From NCBI GenBank assembly GCA_045586385.1, contig JAZNAE010000045.1, positions 1 to 29,374 of the forward strand: a DNA stretch of 29,374 bases, read 5' to 3'. Each line of letters starts with the position of its first letter. Positions within the stretch are counted from its first letter, which is position 1. Source of the DNA: Suilimivivens sp045586385 (lineage in GTDB: Bacteria; Bacillota; Clostridia; Lachnospirales; Lachnospiraceae). Below the pieces are notes generated by a model. That model saw only the letters and a list, made by a program, of their open reading frames with translations. It was not told the origin of the DNA and did not search any database. Positions 23,684-29,374 of this stretch are shown in pieces. The translations under genes were made by a program, and so were the position numbers.

Positions 23684-24624
23684 TGGCAGATGTAAAGAAA
23701 ATTGCAACCAGAGAAAGCTATGGTAATGCACTCGCAGAACTGGGAGCAGAATATCCCAACCTTGTAGTATTAGATGCTGACCTTGCGGCAGCAACCAAGA
23801 CAGGCGTATTTAAGAAAGCATATCCTGACAGACATATCGATTGTGGTATCGCTGAATGTAACATGGTAGGTATTGCAGCAGGTATGGCCACAATGGGCAA
23901 AGTTCCTTTTGTCAGCAGCTTTGCTATGTTTGCAGCAGGAAGAGCTTTTGAACAGGTAAGAAACTCTGTAGGATACCCTCAGTTAAATGTTAAAATCGGT
24001 GCAACTCATGCAGGTATTTCTGTAGGTGAAGACGGTGCTTCCCATCAGTGTAACGAAGATATCGCACTTATGAGAACCATTCCCGGTATGGTAGTTATGT
24101 GTCCTGCTGACGATGTAGAAGCTAAGGCAGCAGTAAAGGCTGCTATCGAGCATGAAGGTCCCGTATATTTAAGATTTGGACGTGCAGCTTGTCCTGTTAT
24201 CAATGATAAGCCTGATTATAAATTTGAAATCGGCAAGGGAACCGTTGTAAGAGAAGGTAGCGATGTTACGATTGTTGCAACAGGTATCTGCGTAGGTAAC
24301 GCTCTTGAAGCAGCTGATAAGCTTGCAGAAGATGGAATCAGTGCAGAAGTAATCAACATCTGTACCATCAAGCCTTTAGACGAAGAACTTGTACTTGCAT
24401 CTGCAAAGAAGACAGGTAAGGTAGTGACTGCGGAAGAACATTCCGTTATCGGTGGTCTCGGAAGTGCTGTTTGTGATGCACTTGCAAAATCTTATCCCGT
24501 ACCTGTAATGAAAATCGGTATGCAGGATATGTTCGGTGAATCCGGTTCTGCAGCAGCTTTGATTGAAAAATACAAACTTGACGGAAAAGGTATCTACGAA
24601 CAGGTAAAAGATTTCTTGAAATAA
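23683..24624 (+). CDS. Transketolase, C-terminal subunit
   Basis: This is the second half of the split enzyme, carrying the pyrimidine-binding and C-terminal domains (313 residues). Landmarks are DADLAAATKTGVF, FPDRHIDCGIAECNMVGIAAGMA-like sequence with the catalytic Glu of GIAECNM near residue 53, SSFAMFAAGRAFEQVR near 77, and the C-terminal VTAEEHSVIGGLGSAV near 246. It starts on the stop codon of the first subunit. A 15-bp hairpin separates it from rpe. Confidence 0.96.
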   Translation: MADVKKIATRESYGNALAELGAEYPNLVVLDADLAAATKTGVFKKAYPDRHIDCGIAECNMVGIAAGMATMGKVPFVSSFAMFAAGRAFEQVRNSVGYPQLNVKIGATHAGISVGEDGASHQCNEDIALMRTIPGMVVMCPADDVEAKAAVKAAIEHEGPVYLRFGRAACPVINDKPDYKFEIGKGTVVREGSDVTIVATGICVGNALEAADKLAEDGISAEVINICTIKPLDEELVLASAKKTGKVVTAEEHSVIGGLGSAVCDALAKSYPVPVMKIGMQDMFGESGSAAALIEKYKLDGKGIYEQVKDFLK

Positions 24625-24651
24625 TTAAAAAAATGAATGACTAATGATACA

Positions 24652-24686
24652 AAGGGAGAATGATTCTGAAGGAGTCATTCTTCCTT
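24652..24686 (+). other. 15-bp hairpin between transketolase and rpe
   Basis: The arms 24652-24666 and 24672-24686 pair over 15 positions with two G-T pairs and a TGAAG loop. Only a weak T-rich stretch follows, so it may be a leaky terminator or an mRNA-stabilising element. It ends 28 bp before the rpe start codon. Confidence 0.7.
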
Positions 24687-24714
24687 GTTCAGTCAAAAGC
24701 GAAAGGTAGAAGTT

Positions 24715-25368
24715 ATGAAGTATGTTTTAGCACCCTCTCTTCTGGCAGCAGATTTTACGAAGCTTGGAGAGCAGATAAAAGAAACGGAAAAAGCAGGAGC
24801 AGAGTACCTTCATATTGATGTGATGGATGGAATTTTTGTGCCCAGCATCTCCTTTGGGATGCCGCTGATAGAGTCCATCAGACCTGCCAGCAAGCAGTTA
24901 TTTGATGTACATCTGATGATTGTAGATCCGGAGAGATATATCGAAGAGTTTGTCAGATGCGGTGCAGACAGTATTACCTTTCACTTAGAGGCTACCAAAG
25001 ACCCACAAGCGGTTATAGACAAGATTCATGCCTGCGGTATCAAGGCAGGAATTTCCATCAAACCGGGGACATCTTTAGAAAAAGTGTATCCTTATGTAGA
25101 TAAAGTGGAAATGGTGCTTCTTATGAGTGTAGAACCGGGCTTTGGAGGACAGACCTTCATTCCTGAGTCCTATGATAGAATCAGACAGCTCCGCAAATAT
25201 ATTGAAGAAAACGGTCTTTCTACTGATATTGAAGTAGATGGCGGTGTTGGTAAGAAGAATATCCGTGAGGTGATTGATGCGGGAGCGAATATTTTTGTGG
25301 CCGGATCAGGTGTATTTAGAAAGAGCAGTATTACGGATAATGTAAATAAATTTTTGGAAGCGTTTTAA
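24715..25368 (+). CDS. rpe: Ribulose-phosphate 3-epimerase
   Basis: This enzyme interconverts ribulose 5-phosphate and xylulose 5-phosphate, the donor substrate of transketolase. The 217-residue product has all family motifs in order: LAPSLLAADF (start), HIDVMDGIFVP near residue 33, VHLMI near 64, SVEPGFGGQTF near 137 and EVDGGVGKKN near 173. It is a soluble metal-dependent TIM barrel. The ATG at 24715 is preferred because AAAGG lies about 8 bp upstream; an upstream in-frame TTG (24685) falls inside the hairpin. Placement after transketolase makes functional sense. Confidence 0.96.
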   Translation: MKYVLAPSLLAADFTKLGEQIKETEKAGAEYLHIDVMDGIFVPSISFGMPLIESIRPASKQLFDVHLMIVDPERYIEEFVRCGADSITFHLEATKDPQAVIDKIHACGIKAGISIKPGTSLEKVYPYVDKVEMVLLMSVEPGFGGQTFIPESYDRIRQLRKYIEENGLSTDIEVDGGVGKKNIREVIDAGANIFVAGSGVFRKSSITDNVNKFLEAF

Positions 25369-25402
25369 GGATAGGGCGTTTACCTGAGGTAAAAAGAGTG
25401 AT

Positions 25403-25445
25403 ACCCGTTCATTTTGGAAGTGATTCAAAGTGGATGGGTGTTTTT
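25403..25445 (+). terminator. Rho-independent terminator after rpe
   Basis: Arms 25403-25414 and 25428-25439 pair at all 12 positions, several as G-T pairs, with a 13-base loop, and GTTTTT follows. It lies 35 bp after the rpe stop. Confidence 0.75.
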
Positions 25446-25479
25446 GTGTAAGGGAATTAACAGGGGAGTTTAGAAAAAT

Positions 25480-25598
25480 TGGTATAAAATAAAAAATCTC
25501 TTGGATTTAGTTCCAGATTATTTTGATAAAATGGGAGGTGTCCATGCCTGTGCAGTTCGATTTGGTATATATAATTGATGGAACTAATTTTTATACCA
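25480..25598. repeat. Nested inverted repeat, possible structured RNA or MITE remnant
   Basis: The outer arms TGGTATAAAA (25480-25489) and TTTTATACCA (25589-25598) are perfect complements. The inner arms TTAGTTCCA (25507-25515) and TGGAACTAA (25579-25587) are also perfect. They stack with a 17-base bulge on the left and one base on the right. The 13-mer ATTGGTATAAAAT at 25478-25490 recurs exactly at 25727-25739. The origin is unknown. Confidence 0.6.
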
Positions 25599-25612
25599 TT
25601 TTCTATAAATAA
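25544..25612 (+). CDS. Possible 22-residue small open reading frame
   Basis: ATG at 25544 opens a 22-codon frame ending TAA, giving MPVQFDLVYIIDGTNFYTIFYK. A GGGAGGTG lies 3 bp upstream at 25533-25540, a good sequence at a short distance. The peptide has no recognised family and half of its codons fall within the right arms of the inverted repeat. It may be a remnant or chance. Confidence 0.2.
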   Translation: MPVQFDLVYIIDGTNFYTIFYK

Positions 25613-25800
25613 TTTAACGGATTCAATAAAGAAATTGAAATTTTTTGGAATAAAAATTGCGAGAGAACATATTTAGTACCATATTTTTGAAAAATGATAC
25701 GGAATTTTATTAATTTAACGCTTTTTATTGGTATAAAATTGTAAAAAGAAGACTTTGTGTACCAGATAAGAAGGAAATGTCTAATTGTGAAATATGAATT

Positions 25801-25829
25801 TTGACTTGTTCTTTAATTTGCAGTATTGT
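25801..25829 (+). promoter_or_regulatory. Sigma-A promoter of the methionine aminopeptidase gene
   Basis: TTGACT (25801-25806), a 17-bp spacer and TATTGT (25824-25829). The start would be near 25836, some 41 bp before the ATG at 25877. Confidence 0.65.
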
Positions 25830-25876
25830 ACTATCATAAGTGATAAAAGCATAGTGTTCAGAAAGAAGGAAGATGA

Positions 25877-26749
25877 ATGGAAAAACTGGGAAGAAATGAT
25901 AAATGTTGGTGCGGCAGCGGTAAGAAGTACAAAGCATGTCATATGATGATGGATGAGAAGATTTATAACTATGAGTTACAGGGACATATTGTTCCCCGCA
26001 GAGATATGATTAAAACTCCCGAGCAGATTGAAGGTATCAGAGAAAGCAGCAAGATTAATATAGCAGTACTCGATGAAATAGATAAGATGATAGGTCCAGG
26101 TGTAACTACCGAAGAAATAGATAAACTGGTGTATGATTTGACGATAAAAATGGGTGGAATCCCGGCGACTCTTAACTATGACGGATATCCAAAGAGCGTG
26201 TGTACATCCATTAACGATGTGGTCTGTCATGGTATTCCTTCTCCGGATGTGGTTTTGAAGGAAGGAGATATTGTGAATGTAGATGTATCTACCATCTATA
26301 ATGGATACTTTTCTGATTCTTCCCGAATGTATTGCATTGGCAAGGTGAATGAAGAAAAGGAAAAGCTTGTGCGTGTAACGAAAGAGTGTGTGGAACTGGG
26401 ACTGGAGCAAGTAAAGCCATGGAATTTTTTGGGAGACATGGCACAGGTGATTAATGACCATGCAAAAGCAAACGGCTACAGCGTAGTAGTAGAAATCGGT
26501 GGACATGGTGTGGGGCTTGAATTTCATGAGGAACCTTTTGTCAGCTATGTAACCAGAAAGGGAACGGAAATGCTGATGGTTCCCGGGATGGTTTTCACCA
26601 TTGAGCCCATGGTAAATGCCGGCACAGCTGATATTTATATAGATGATGAGGATGGTTGGACGGTATATACGCAGGACGGTAAGCCTTCCGCGCAGTGGGA
26701 GGTTACGGTAGCGGTAACAGAAGACGGATATGAAATATTGACATATTAA
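25877..26749 (+). CDS. map: Methionine aminopeptidase type I with N-terminal SEC-C motif
   Basis: The enzyme removes the initiator methionine from new proteins at the ribosome exit. The 290-residue protein begins with a SEC-C zinc-binding motif (Cys10, Cys12, Cys21, His22 in NDKCWCGSGKKYKACH), then the pita-bread catalytic domain. All five metal ligands are visible: Asp136 and Asp147, His210 in GGHGVGLEFH, Glu243 in TIEPM, and Glu275 in QWEVTV; His118 is the substrate-contacting histidine. The SEC-C extension is found on one class of bacterial enzymes, and comparable N-terminal zinc motifs help bind ribosomes. Other map genes normally sit with ribosomal proteins; this one stands alone with its own promoter and terminator, so it may be a second copy. 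Confidence 0.96.
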   Translation: MEKLGRNDKCWCGSGKKYKACHMMMDEKIYNYELQGHIVPRRDMIKTPEQIEGIRESSKINIAVLDEIDKMIGPGVTTEEIDKLVYDLTIKMGGIPATLNYDGYPKSVCTSINDVVCHGIPSPDVVLKEGDIVNVDVSTIYNGYFSDSSRMYCIGKVNEEKEKLVRVTKECVELGLEQVKPWNFLGDMAQVINDHAKANGYSVVVEIGGHGVGLEFHEEPFVSYVTRKGTEMLMVPGMVFTIEPMVNAGTADIYIDDEDGWTVYTQDGKPSAQWEVTVAVTEDGYEILTY

Positions 26750-26781
26750 ATAAAAGAGGCAAATGATTGCCTCTTTTATTT
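26748..26781. terminator. Bidirectional terminator between map and the Rpn gene
   Basis: A perfect 14-bp stem (26748-26761 with 26768-26781) with a 6-base loop. Its arms are AAATAAAAGAGGCA and its complement, so either strand ends in a T-rich tract. The left arm starts within the map stop codon. It can also end transcription from the convergent gene at 26810. Confidence 0.92.
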
Positions 26782-26809
26782 AATACTGTATAACAGTCCG
26801 GTTATTTGT

Positions 26810-27748
26810 TTAATTTATTCGTTTCTTTAAGGCAGCAATTTCAGCATCCTTTTGAGCAATAATTTTAGCATATTCAGCATCTTTTTGAGCAGTAAGCTCT
26901 GCCTTTATAGCAGCAATTTCATCTTCATGCCTTTTTTCAATAATATCAATGTCAAGAATTAATGATTCATCGGTAAGCACATTTAATACCTCCATTTCTT
27001 CATAGTGGGAGTAAATATGTTGATATAATTGATGTGTGAGACGTTTTAAGCGTCTTGCATCATTGGGAGTTATATTGTTTAACGTTAAGTTTTGTTCTAT
27101 AGATTCGATTATATCATGTTCTATCAGATATTTCAATGCATCAAGATTTTCTGCAGAGCGTTCCTTTTCCATAAGTTTCTTAAGTTTTAACAGTTGAAAA
27201 GGAATCAAGATAATCATTTTCTTTTGGTTTAGTTCGTCTAAAGAACTTTCTAAAAATTTAAACGTGGAAACTTTATAAATAAAATTGCCTTGCGAACCGA
27301 AATTCAATTTCAGAATATATTCATCAGGTGCTTTGTCGGAAGAGTAGAGGTAAATAATTTTCGGTTCCGGAAATAGTAATTCGCAGCCGGTTTCTGCGAA
27401 AACAGAGTTACAGTGCTCTTCGGAAGTGGAATTTACGTTGATGGAAAATTTTCTACTTCGTTCGGCGTGACTGTAACCATAATCAAAGACGCGAAAAATA
27501 ATGTCTTCATCTTCGGTTATTTGTGCTTCCATATGATAGCTGTATTTACCATTGATGGTAAGGATTGTGTCAGCTAAAATGCGGCGCAATTCATTGTTTT
27601 CAAATTCCGTCCAATTATATGTGATGATACTGTCAGTATGATAACTAGTATCAAATAGGCCATTGATTAAATTAATGACGGCAGTAGAAGATAGTGTCAA
27701 AATTTTTTTGAAAATTTTGTCATAGATGTGATAGATATTTTTAGACAT
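26810..27748 (-). CDS. Rpn/PD-(D/E)XK nuclease family transposase-like protein
   Basis: A 312-residue protein of the Rpn family (also called PD-(D/E)XK nuclease family transposase). Members studied in E. coli are DNA endonucleases that promote recombination. The N-terminal part has IYDKIFKKIL, then the nuclease core with Asp60 in LADTILTINGKYSYHMEAQ and the E-x-Q pair Glu74/Gln76, and a conserved FDYGYSHAERS. The last 35 residues form a charged coiled coil in which AQKDAE is repeated with an 11-residue period. AAAGGAG lies upstream of the ATG. There are no terminal inverted repeats or target duplications that I can see, so it is a lone gene rather than an intact insertion sequence. Such genes are often present in many copies per genome. 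Confidence 0.85.
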   Translation of the reverse strand: MSKNIYHIYDKIFKKILTLSSTAVINLINGLFDTSYHTDSIITYNWTEFENNELRRILADTILTINGKYSYHMEAQITEDEDIIFRVFDYGYSHAERSRKFSINVNSTSEEHCNSVFAETGCELLFPEPKIIYLYSSDKAPDEYILKLNFGSQGNFIYKVSTFKFLESSLDELNQKKMIILIPFQLLKLKKLMEKERSAENLDALKYLIEHDIIESIEQNLTLNNITPNDARRLKRLTHQLYQHIYSHYEEMEVLNVLTDESLILDIDIIEKRHEDEIAAIKAELTAQKDAEYAKIIAQKDAEIAALKKRIN

Positions 27749-27903
27749 AAATAGATTCTCCTTTGTGAAAAGATGTGTTTGTGAAAATAATACAATTAGA
27801 ATAAGAGAATAATTAGAATTTCAAATTAGTAGAAATATGAGATAAAAACATTCAAAGGAACCACCTCCCAATCGGATACTAAACAGCTTTGTGAATATTG
27901 GCT

Positions 27904-27943
27904 GATATGTCAAGATAATGAGATATGTCAAATGTTTGACATA
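27904..27943. promoter_or_regulatory. Operator-like cluster: direct repeat plus 20-bp palindrome
   Basis: TATGTCAAA (27924-27932) and TTTGACATA (27935-27943) are perfect inverted arms separated by two bases. GATATGTCAA occurs at 27904-27913 and again at 27922-27931, so there are three TGTCAA half-sites within 40 bp. The right half contains TTGACA. The arrangement looks like a multi-site binding region for a dimeric regulator shared by the divergent Rpn and HD genes. Confidence 0.5.
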
Positions 27944-28020
27944 GTGATAAAACTAATAGATTTAATTATCGTAGCATAGGAGAAGAAAAAGAGCAAGAAC
28001 AATAAACCCCTTTTTCGGAA

Positions 28021-28049
28021 TTGAGATGTTGATAAGAAGGGTATATAAT
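28021..28049 (+). promoter_or_regulatory. Sigma-A promoter of the HD-domain gene
   Basis: TTGAGA (28021-28026), a spacer of exactly 17 bp, and TATAAT (28044-28049). Transcription would start near 28056, about 40 bp before the ATG at 28096. Confidence 0.82.
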
Positions 28050-28095
28050 CAATAGGGAACAGAAATTTTGAAGTTTACAGCGAATGGAGGATATG

Positions 28096-28677
28096 ATGAA
28101 AATACCATCAATTGAAGAGGCAGAAAGGCTGCTTGAAGAAGCGTCTAAATTAAACCCGGGTCCTTGGATTGAACACAATAAAACAGCAGGATTTTGTGCA
28201 AGAACAATTGCGGAAAAATGTGATGATATGAATCCTGATGCTGCCTATGTAATGGGACTATTACATGATATAGGCAGGCGTGAAGGCATAATGGATATGA
28301 GACATATTTATGCGGGATATTTATTTATGAGTTCTTTAGGTTATGATGATAGTGCTAGAATATGTTTAACACATTCATTCCCCTATAAAAATATTGGTGC
28401 ATATAATGGACAGAATGACTGCTCAGAAGAGGAAACGGAATATATACAGAATTATATAGATATGTTGGAATACAATGATTACGATAGATTAATTCAATTG
28501 TGTGATGCAATCTCGTTCCCTAATGGACCAACATATGTAGAAAAAAGATTAGTGGATGTTGTAATAAGAAGAGGATTTAATGATTTGACCATTCCAAAAT
28601 GGAAGGCTTTTTTGGAGTTGAAAAACTACTTTGATGAAAAAGTAGGTATGGATATTTACAAATTATTAAATGTGTAA
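28096..28677 (+). CDS. HD-domain phosphohydrolase-like protein
   Basis: A 193-residue soluble protein with an HD metal-dependent phosphohydrolase fold. Candidate ligands are His27 in IEHNKTAG, the His57-Asp58 pair in GLLHDIGR, His70, His93 and Asp137 in LCDAIS. Small HD proteins of this shape include nucleotidases and hydrolases of modified nucleotides; the substrate is unknown. The start at 28096 is chosen because GGAGG (28086-28090) lies 5 bp upstream; an in-frame ATG at 28084 overlaps that site and would leave itself without one. The gene has its own promoter and is more AT-rich than the core genes to the left. An acetyltransferase gene follows after 80 bp. Confidence 0.82.
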   Translation: MKIPSIEEAERLLEEASKLNPGPWIEHNKTAGFCARTIAEKCDDMNPDAAYVMGLLHDIGRREGIMDMRHIYAGYLFMSSLGYDDSARICLTHSFPYKNIGAYNGQNDCSEEETEYIQNYIDMLEYNDYDRLIQLCDAISFPNGPTYVEKRLVDVVIRRGFNDLTIPKWKAFLELKNYFDEKVGMDIYKLLNV

Positions 28678-28689
28678 CGCCATAGTCAA

Positions 28690-28717
28690 CTTTCAGTCTT
28701 GTGGAGAGATTGAAAGC
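28690..28717 (+). other. Short hairpin between the HD and GNAT genes
   Basis: CTTTCAGTCT pairs with AGATTGAAAG over 10 positions (one G-T) around an eight-base loop. It is not followed by a T-run, so read-through into the acetyltransferase gene is likely. Confidence 0.4.
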
Positions 28718-28757
28718 AGCAGAAGATTTGAAGTTTGAATTGGATTGGAGAAATGTA

Positions 28758-29246
28758 ATGATAAGATATTCCACTCTCGAAAATGTATCTATTGAAGTAT
28801 TGTTCAAAGCTTTTATGCAATCATTTCAGGGATTTCGTATCACTACCGAAACAACGTATGAATCATTTTCTGAAATGCTTACAGAACGTAATTATGATGC
28901 GACAATTTCGATTGGAGCATTTGATACTGAAACTGGAGAACTTGTGAGCTATGTTCTAAATAGTATACTTGAGCGAGATACTAAAACTGCTTATGATATA
29001 CTCACGGGAACAATACCGAATTACCGTAGACAGGGAATATCAAGAACTATTTTTGAAAAGATGAAAATTCTGCTTCAACAGAATGAGGTGAAGTTATACA
29101 CAACAGAAGTTCTTAAGACAAATCCAGGAGCATTAGAGTTATATTTGTCCGTTGGATTTACGATAAAAAATGAGGTTGTAAATGTTATCAAAACGCCAAA
29201 GGGAAGCAGAGAAGTATACGAGTATGAAATTGTTATGAGCATTTAA
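28758..29246 (+). CDS. GNAT family N-acetyltransferase
   Basis: A 162-residue GNAT-fold enzyme that would transfer an acetyl group from acetyl-CoA to an unknown amine. The acetyl-CoA pyrophosphate-binding loop is visible in TIPNYRRQGISRTIFEKM (about residues 91-108), followed by the family segment LKTNPGALELYLSVGFTIKNE, common to many GNAT enzymes. An in-frame GTG at 28701 would add 19 residues, but GGAG lies 7 bp before the ATG at 28758 and that start gives a normal N-terminus. It may be co-transcribed with the HD gene. A strong terminator follows at the window edge. Confidence 0.85.
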   Translation: MIRYSTLENVSIEVLFKAFMQSFQGFRITTETTYESFSEMLTERNYDATISIGAFDTETGELVSYVLNSILERDTKTAYDILTGTIPNYRRQGISRTIFEKMKILLQQNEVKLYTTEVLKTNPGALELYLSVGFTIKNEVVNVIKTPKGSREVYEYEIVMSI

Positions 29247-29334
29247 GGTATTAACAAAATGCAAGCTAGCAACACACTTGAAAATTTCAGTTTATCAGAG
29301 TGACGAATTCCAAGTTGTCGATTTAACGTCTCAT

Positions 29335-29374
29335 AAACACACCCGTCTATTTTCAGTGGACGGGTGTGTTTTCT
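29335..29374 (+). terminator. Rho-independent terminator at the window end
   Basis: A perfect 13-bp stem (29335-29347 with 29359-29371), GC-rich in its core, with an 11-base loop. The right arm ends in TTT followed by TCT, and the window stops there. It lies 88 bp after the acetyltransferase stop and, since the left arm starts with AAA, could also act from the other side. Confidence 0.85.

Larger units (their letters stand above)
25446..25800. other. AT-rich intergenic stretch with repeated motifs
   Basis: About 350 bp without a convincing gene. It contains a nested inverted repeat (25480-25598), a further exact copy of its outer arm at 25727-25739, two copies of AATTTAACG (25611-25619 and 25712-25720), and a 22-codon open frame (25544-25612). 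No tRNA, CRISPR or known riboswitch is recognised. Confidence 0.6.
27749..28095. other. Intergenic stretch between the divergent Rpn and HD genes
   Basis: About 340 AT-rich bases. The middle holds a palindrome and a direct repeat (27904-27943); the right part holds a good promoter for the HD gene (28021-28049). No gene is supported. A short minus-strand frame after GGGAGGTGG near 27865 encodes only 12 residues. Confidence 0.6.

Noticed and set aside
26810..27748. An intact insertion sequence built around the Rpn-family gene
   Set aside because: No terminal inverted repeats or target-site duplications flank it; the bordering repeat on the right side of map is a terminator.
27780..27890. Minus-strand small toxin gene after GGGAGGTGG in the Rpn-HD gap
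   Set aside because: The frame gives only 12 residues with no hydrophobic toxin character, and the spacing to ATG is long.

Overview
This window looks like chromosomal DNA of a low-GC, Gram-positive anaerobe of the class Clostridia, most probably a member of the Lachnospiraceae. The basis is the protein family content (ChvE/Mms-type monosaccharide importer, split two-subunit transketolase, DegV, SpmB, a radical SAM protein with a DUF4080-like C-terminus, DUF6171, an EIIC-EAL fusion, a SEC-C methionine aminopeptidase), strong AGGAGG-type ribosome binding sites, and frequent TTG/GTG start candidates. The species cannot be read from the sequence. Nearly all genes are on the + strand.

Layout. 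(1) 155-4032: three-gene monosaccharide ABC importer (lipoprotein, double ATPase, permease), with a stable hairpin between the first two genes and a strong terminator at its end. (2) 4183-10314: a tightly packed five-gene run: DegV, a SufC-type ATPase with a Cys-rich tail, a short SufB/SufD-type scaffold, and the two halves of a heterodimeric ABC exporter with one degenerate ATP site. (3) 10499-14429: an EIIC-like membrane domain fused to an apparently complete EAL (c-di-GMP phosphodiesterase) domain, followed by an intracellular GH51 arabinofuranosidase and a small Cys-rich DUF6171 protein. Two 21-bp direct repeats lie just upstream. (4) 14444-14608: tRNA-Gly(UCC) and tRNA-Phe(GAA) on the minus strand with a near-consensus promoter. 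(5) 14767-17759: lipoprotein, radical SAM/DUF4080 protein and SpmB. (6) 17927-19339: a soluble chemoreceptor with a CZB zinc-binding domain. (7) 19336-22660: an AEC-type transporter and a DUF885 metallopeptidase (both minus), flanking a membrane-anchored Mrr-type nuclease (plus). Two gene pairs here overlap at their 3' ends. (8) 22838-25368: split transketolase plus ribulose-phosphate 3-epimerase. (9) 25369-25876: AT-rich non-coding DNA with a terminator and a nested inverted repeat. (10) 25877-26749: methionine aminopeptidase. (11) 26810-29246: an accessory-looking segment with an Rpn/PD-(D/E)XK protein, an HD protein and a GNAT acetyltransferase, ending in a strong terminator.

Metabolic theme: the sugar importer, the intracellular arabinofuranosidase, transketolase and ribulose-phosphate 3-epimerase together suggest growth on plant-derived pentoses and oligosaccharides. 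This is inference from content; no sugar-specific regulator is present.

Most of the window is ordinary core genome. The points most worth a second look are the SufC/SufB-like pair without the rest of the SUF machinery, the EIIC-EAL fusion with its tandem repeats, the nested inverted repeat at 25480-25598, the long 3' overlap between the nuclease and the peptidase, and the palindrome at 27924-27943. I did not find a clearly new defence or mobile system.
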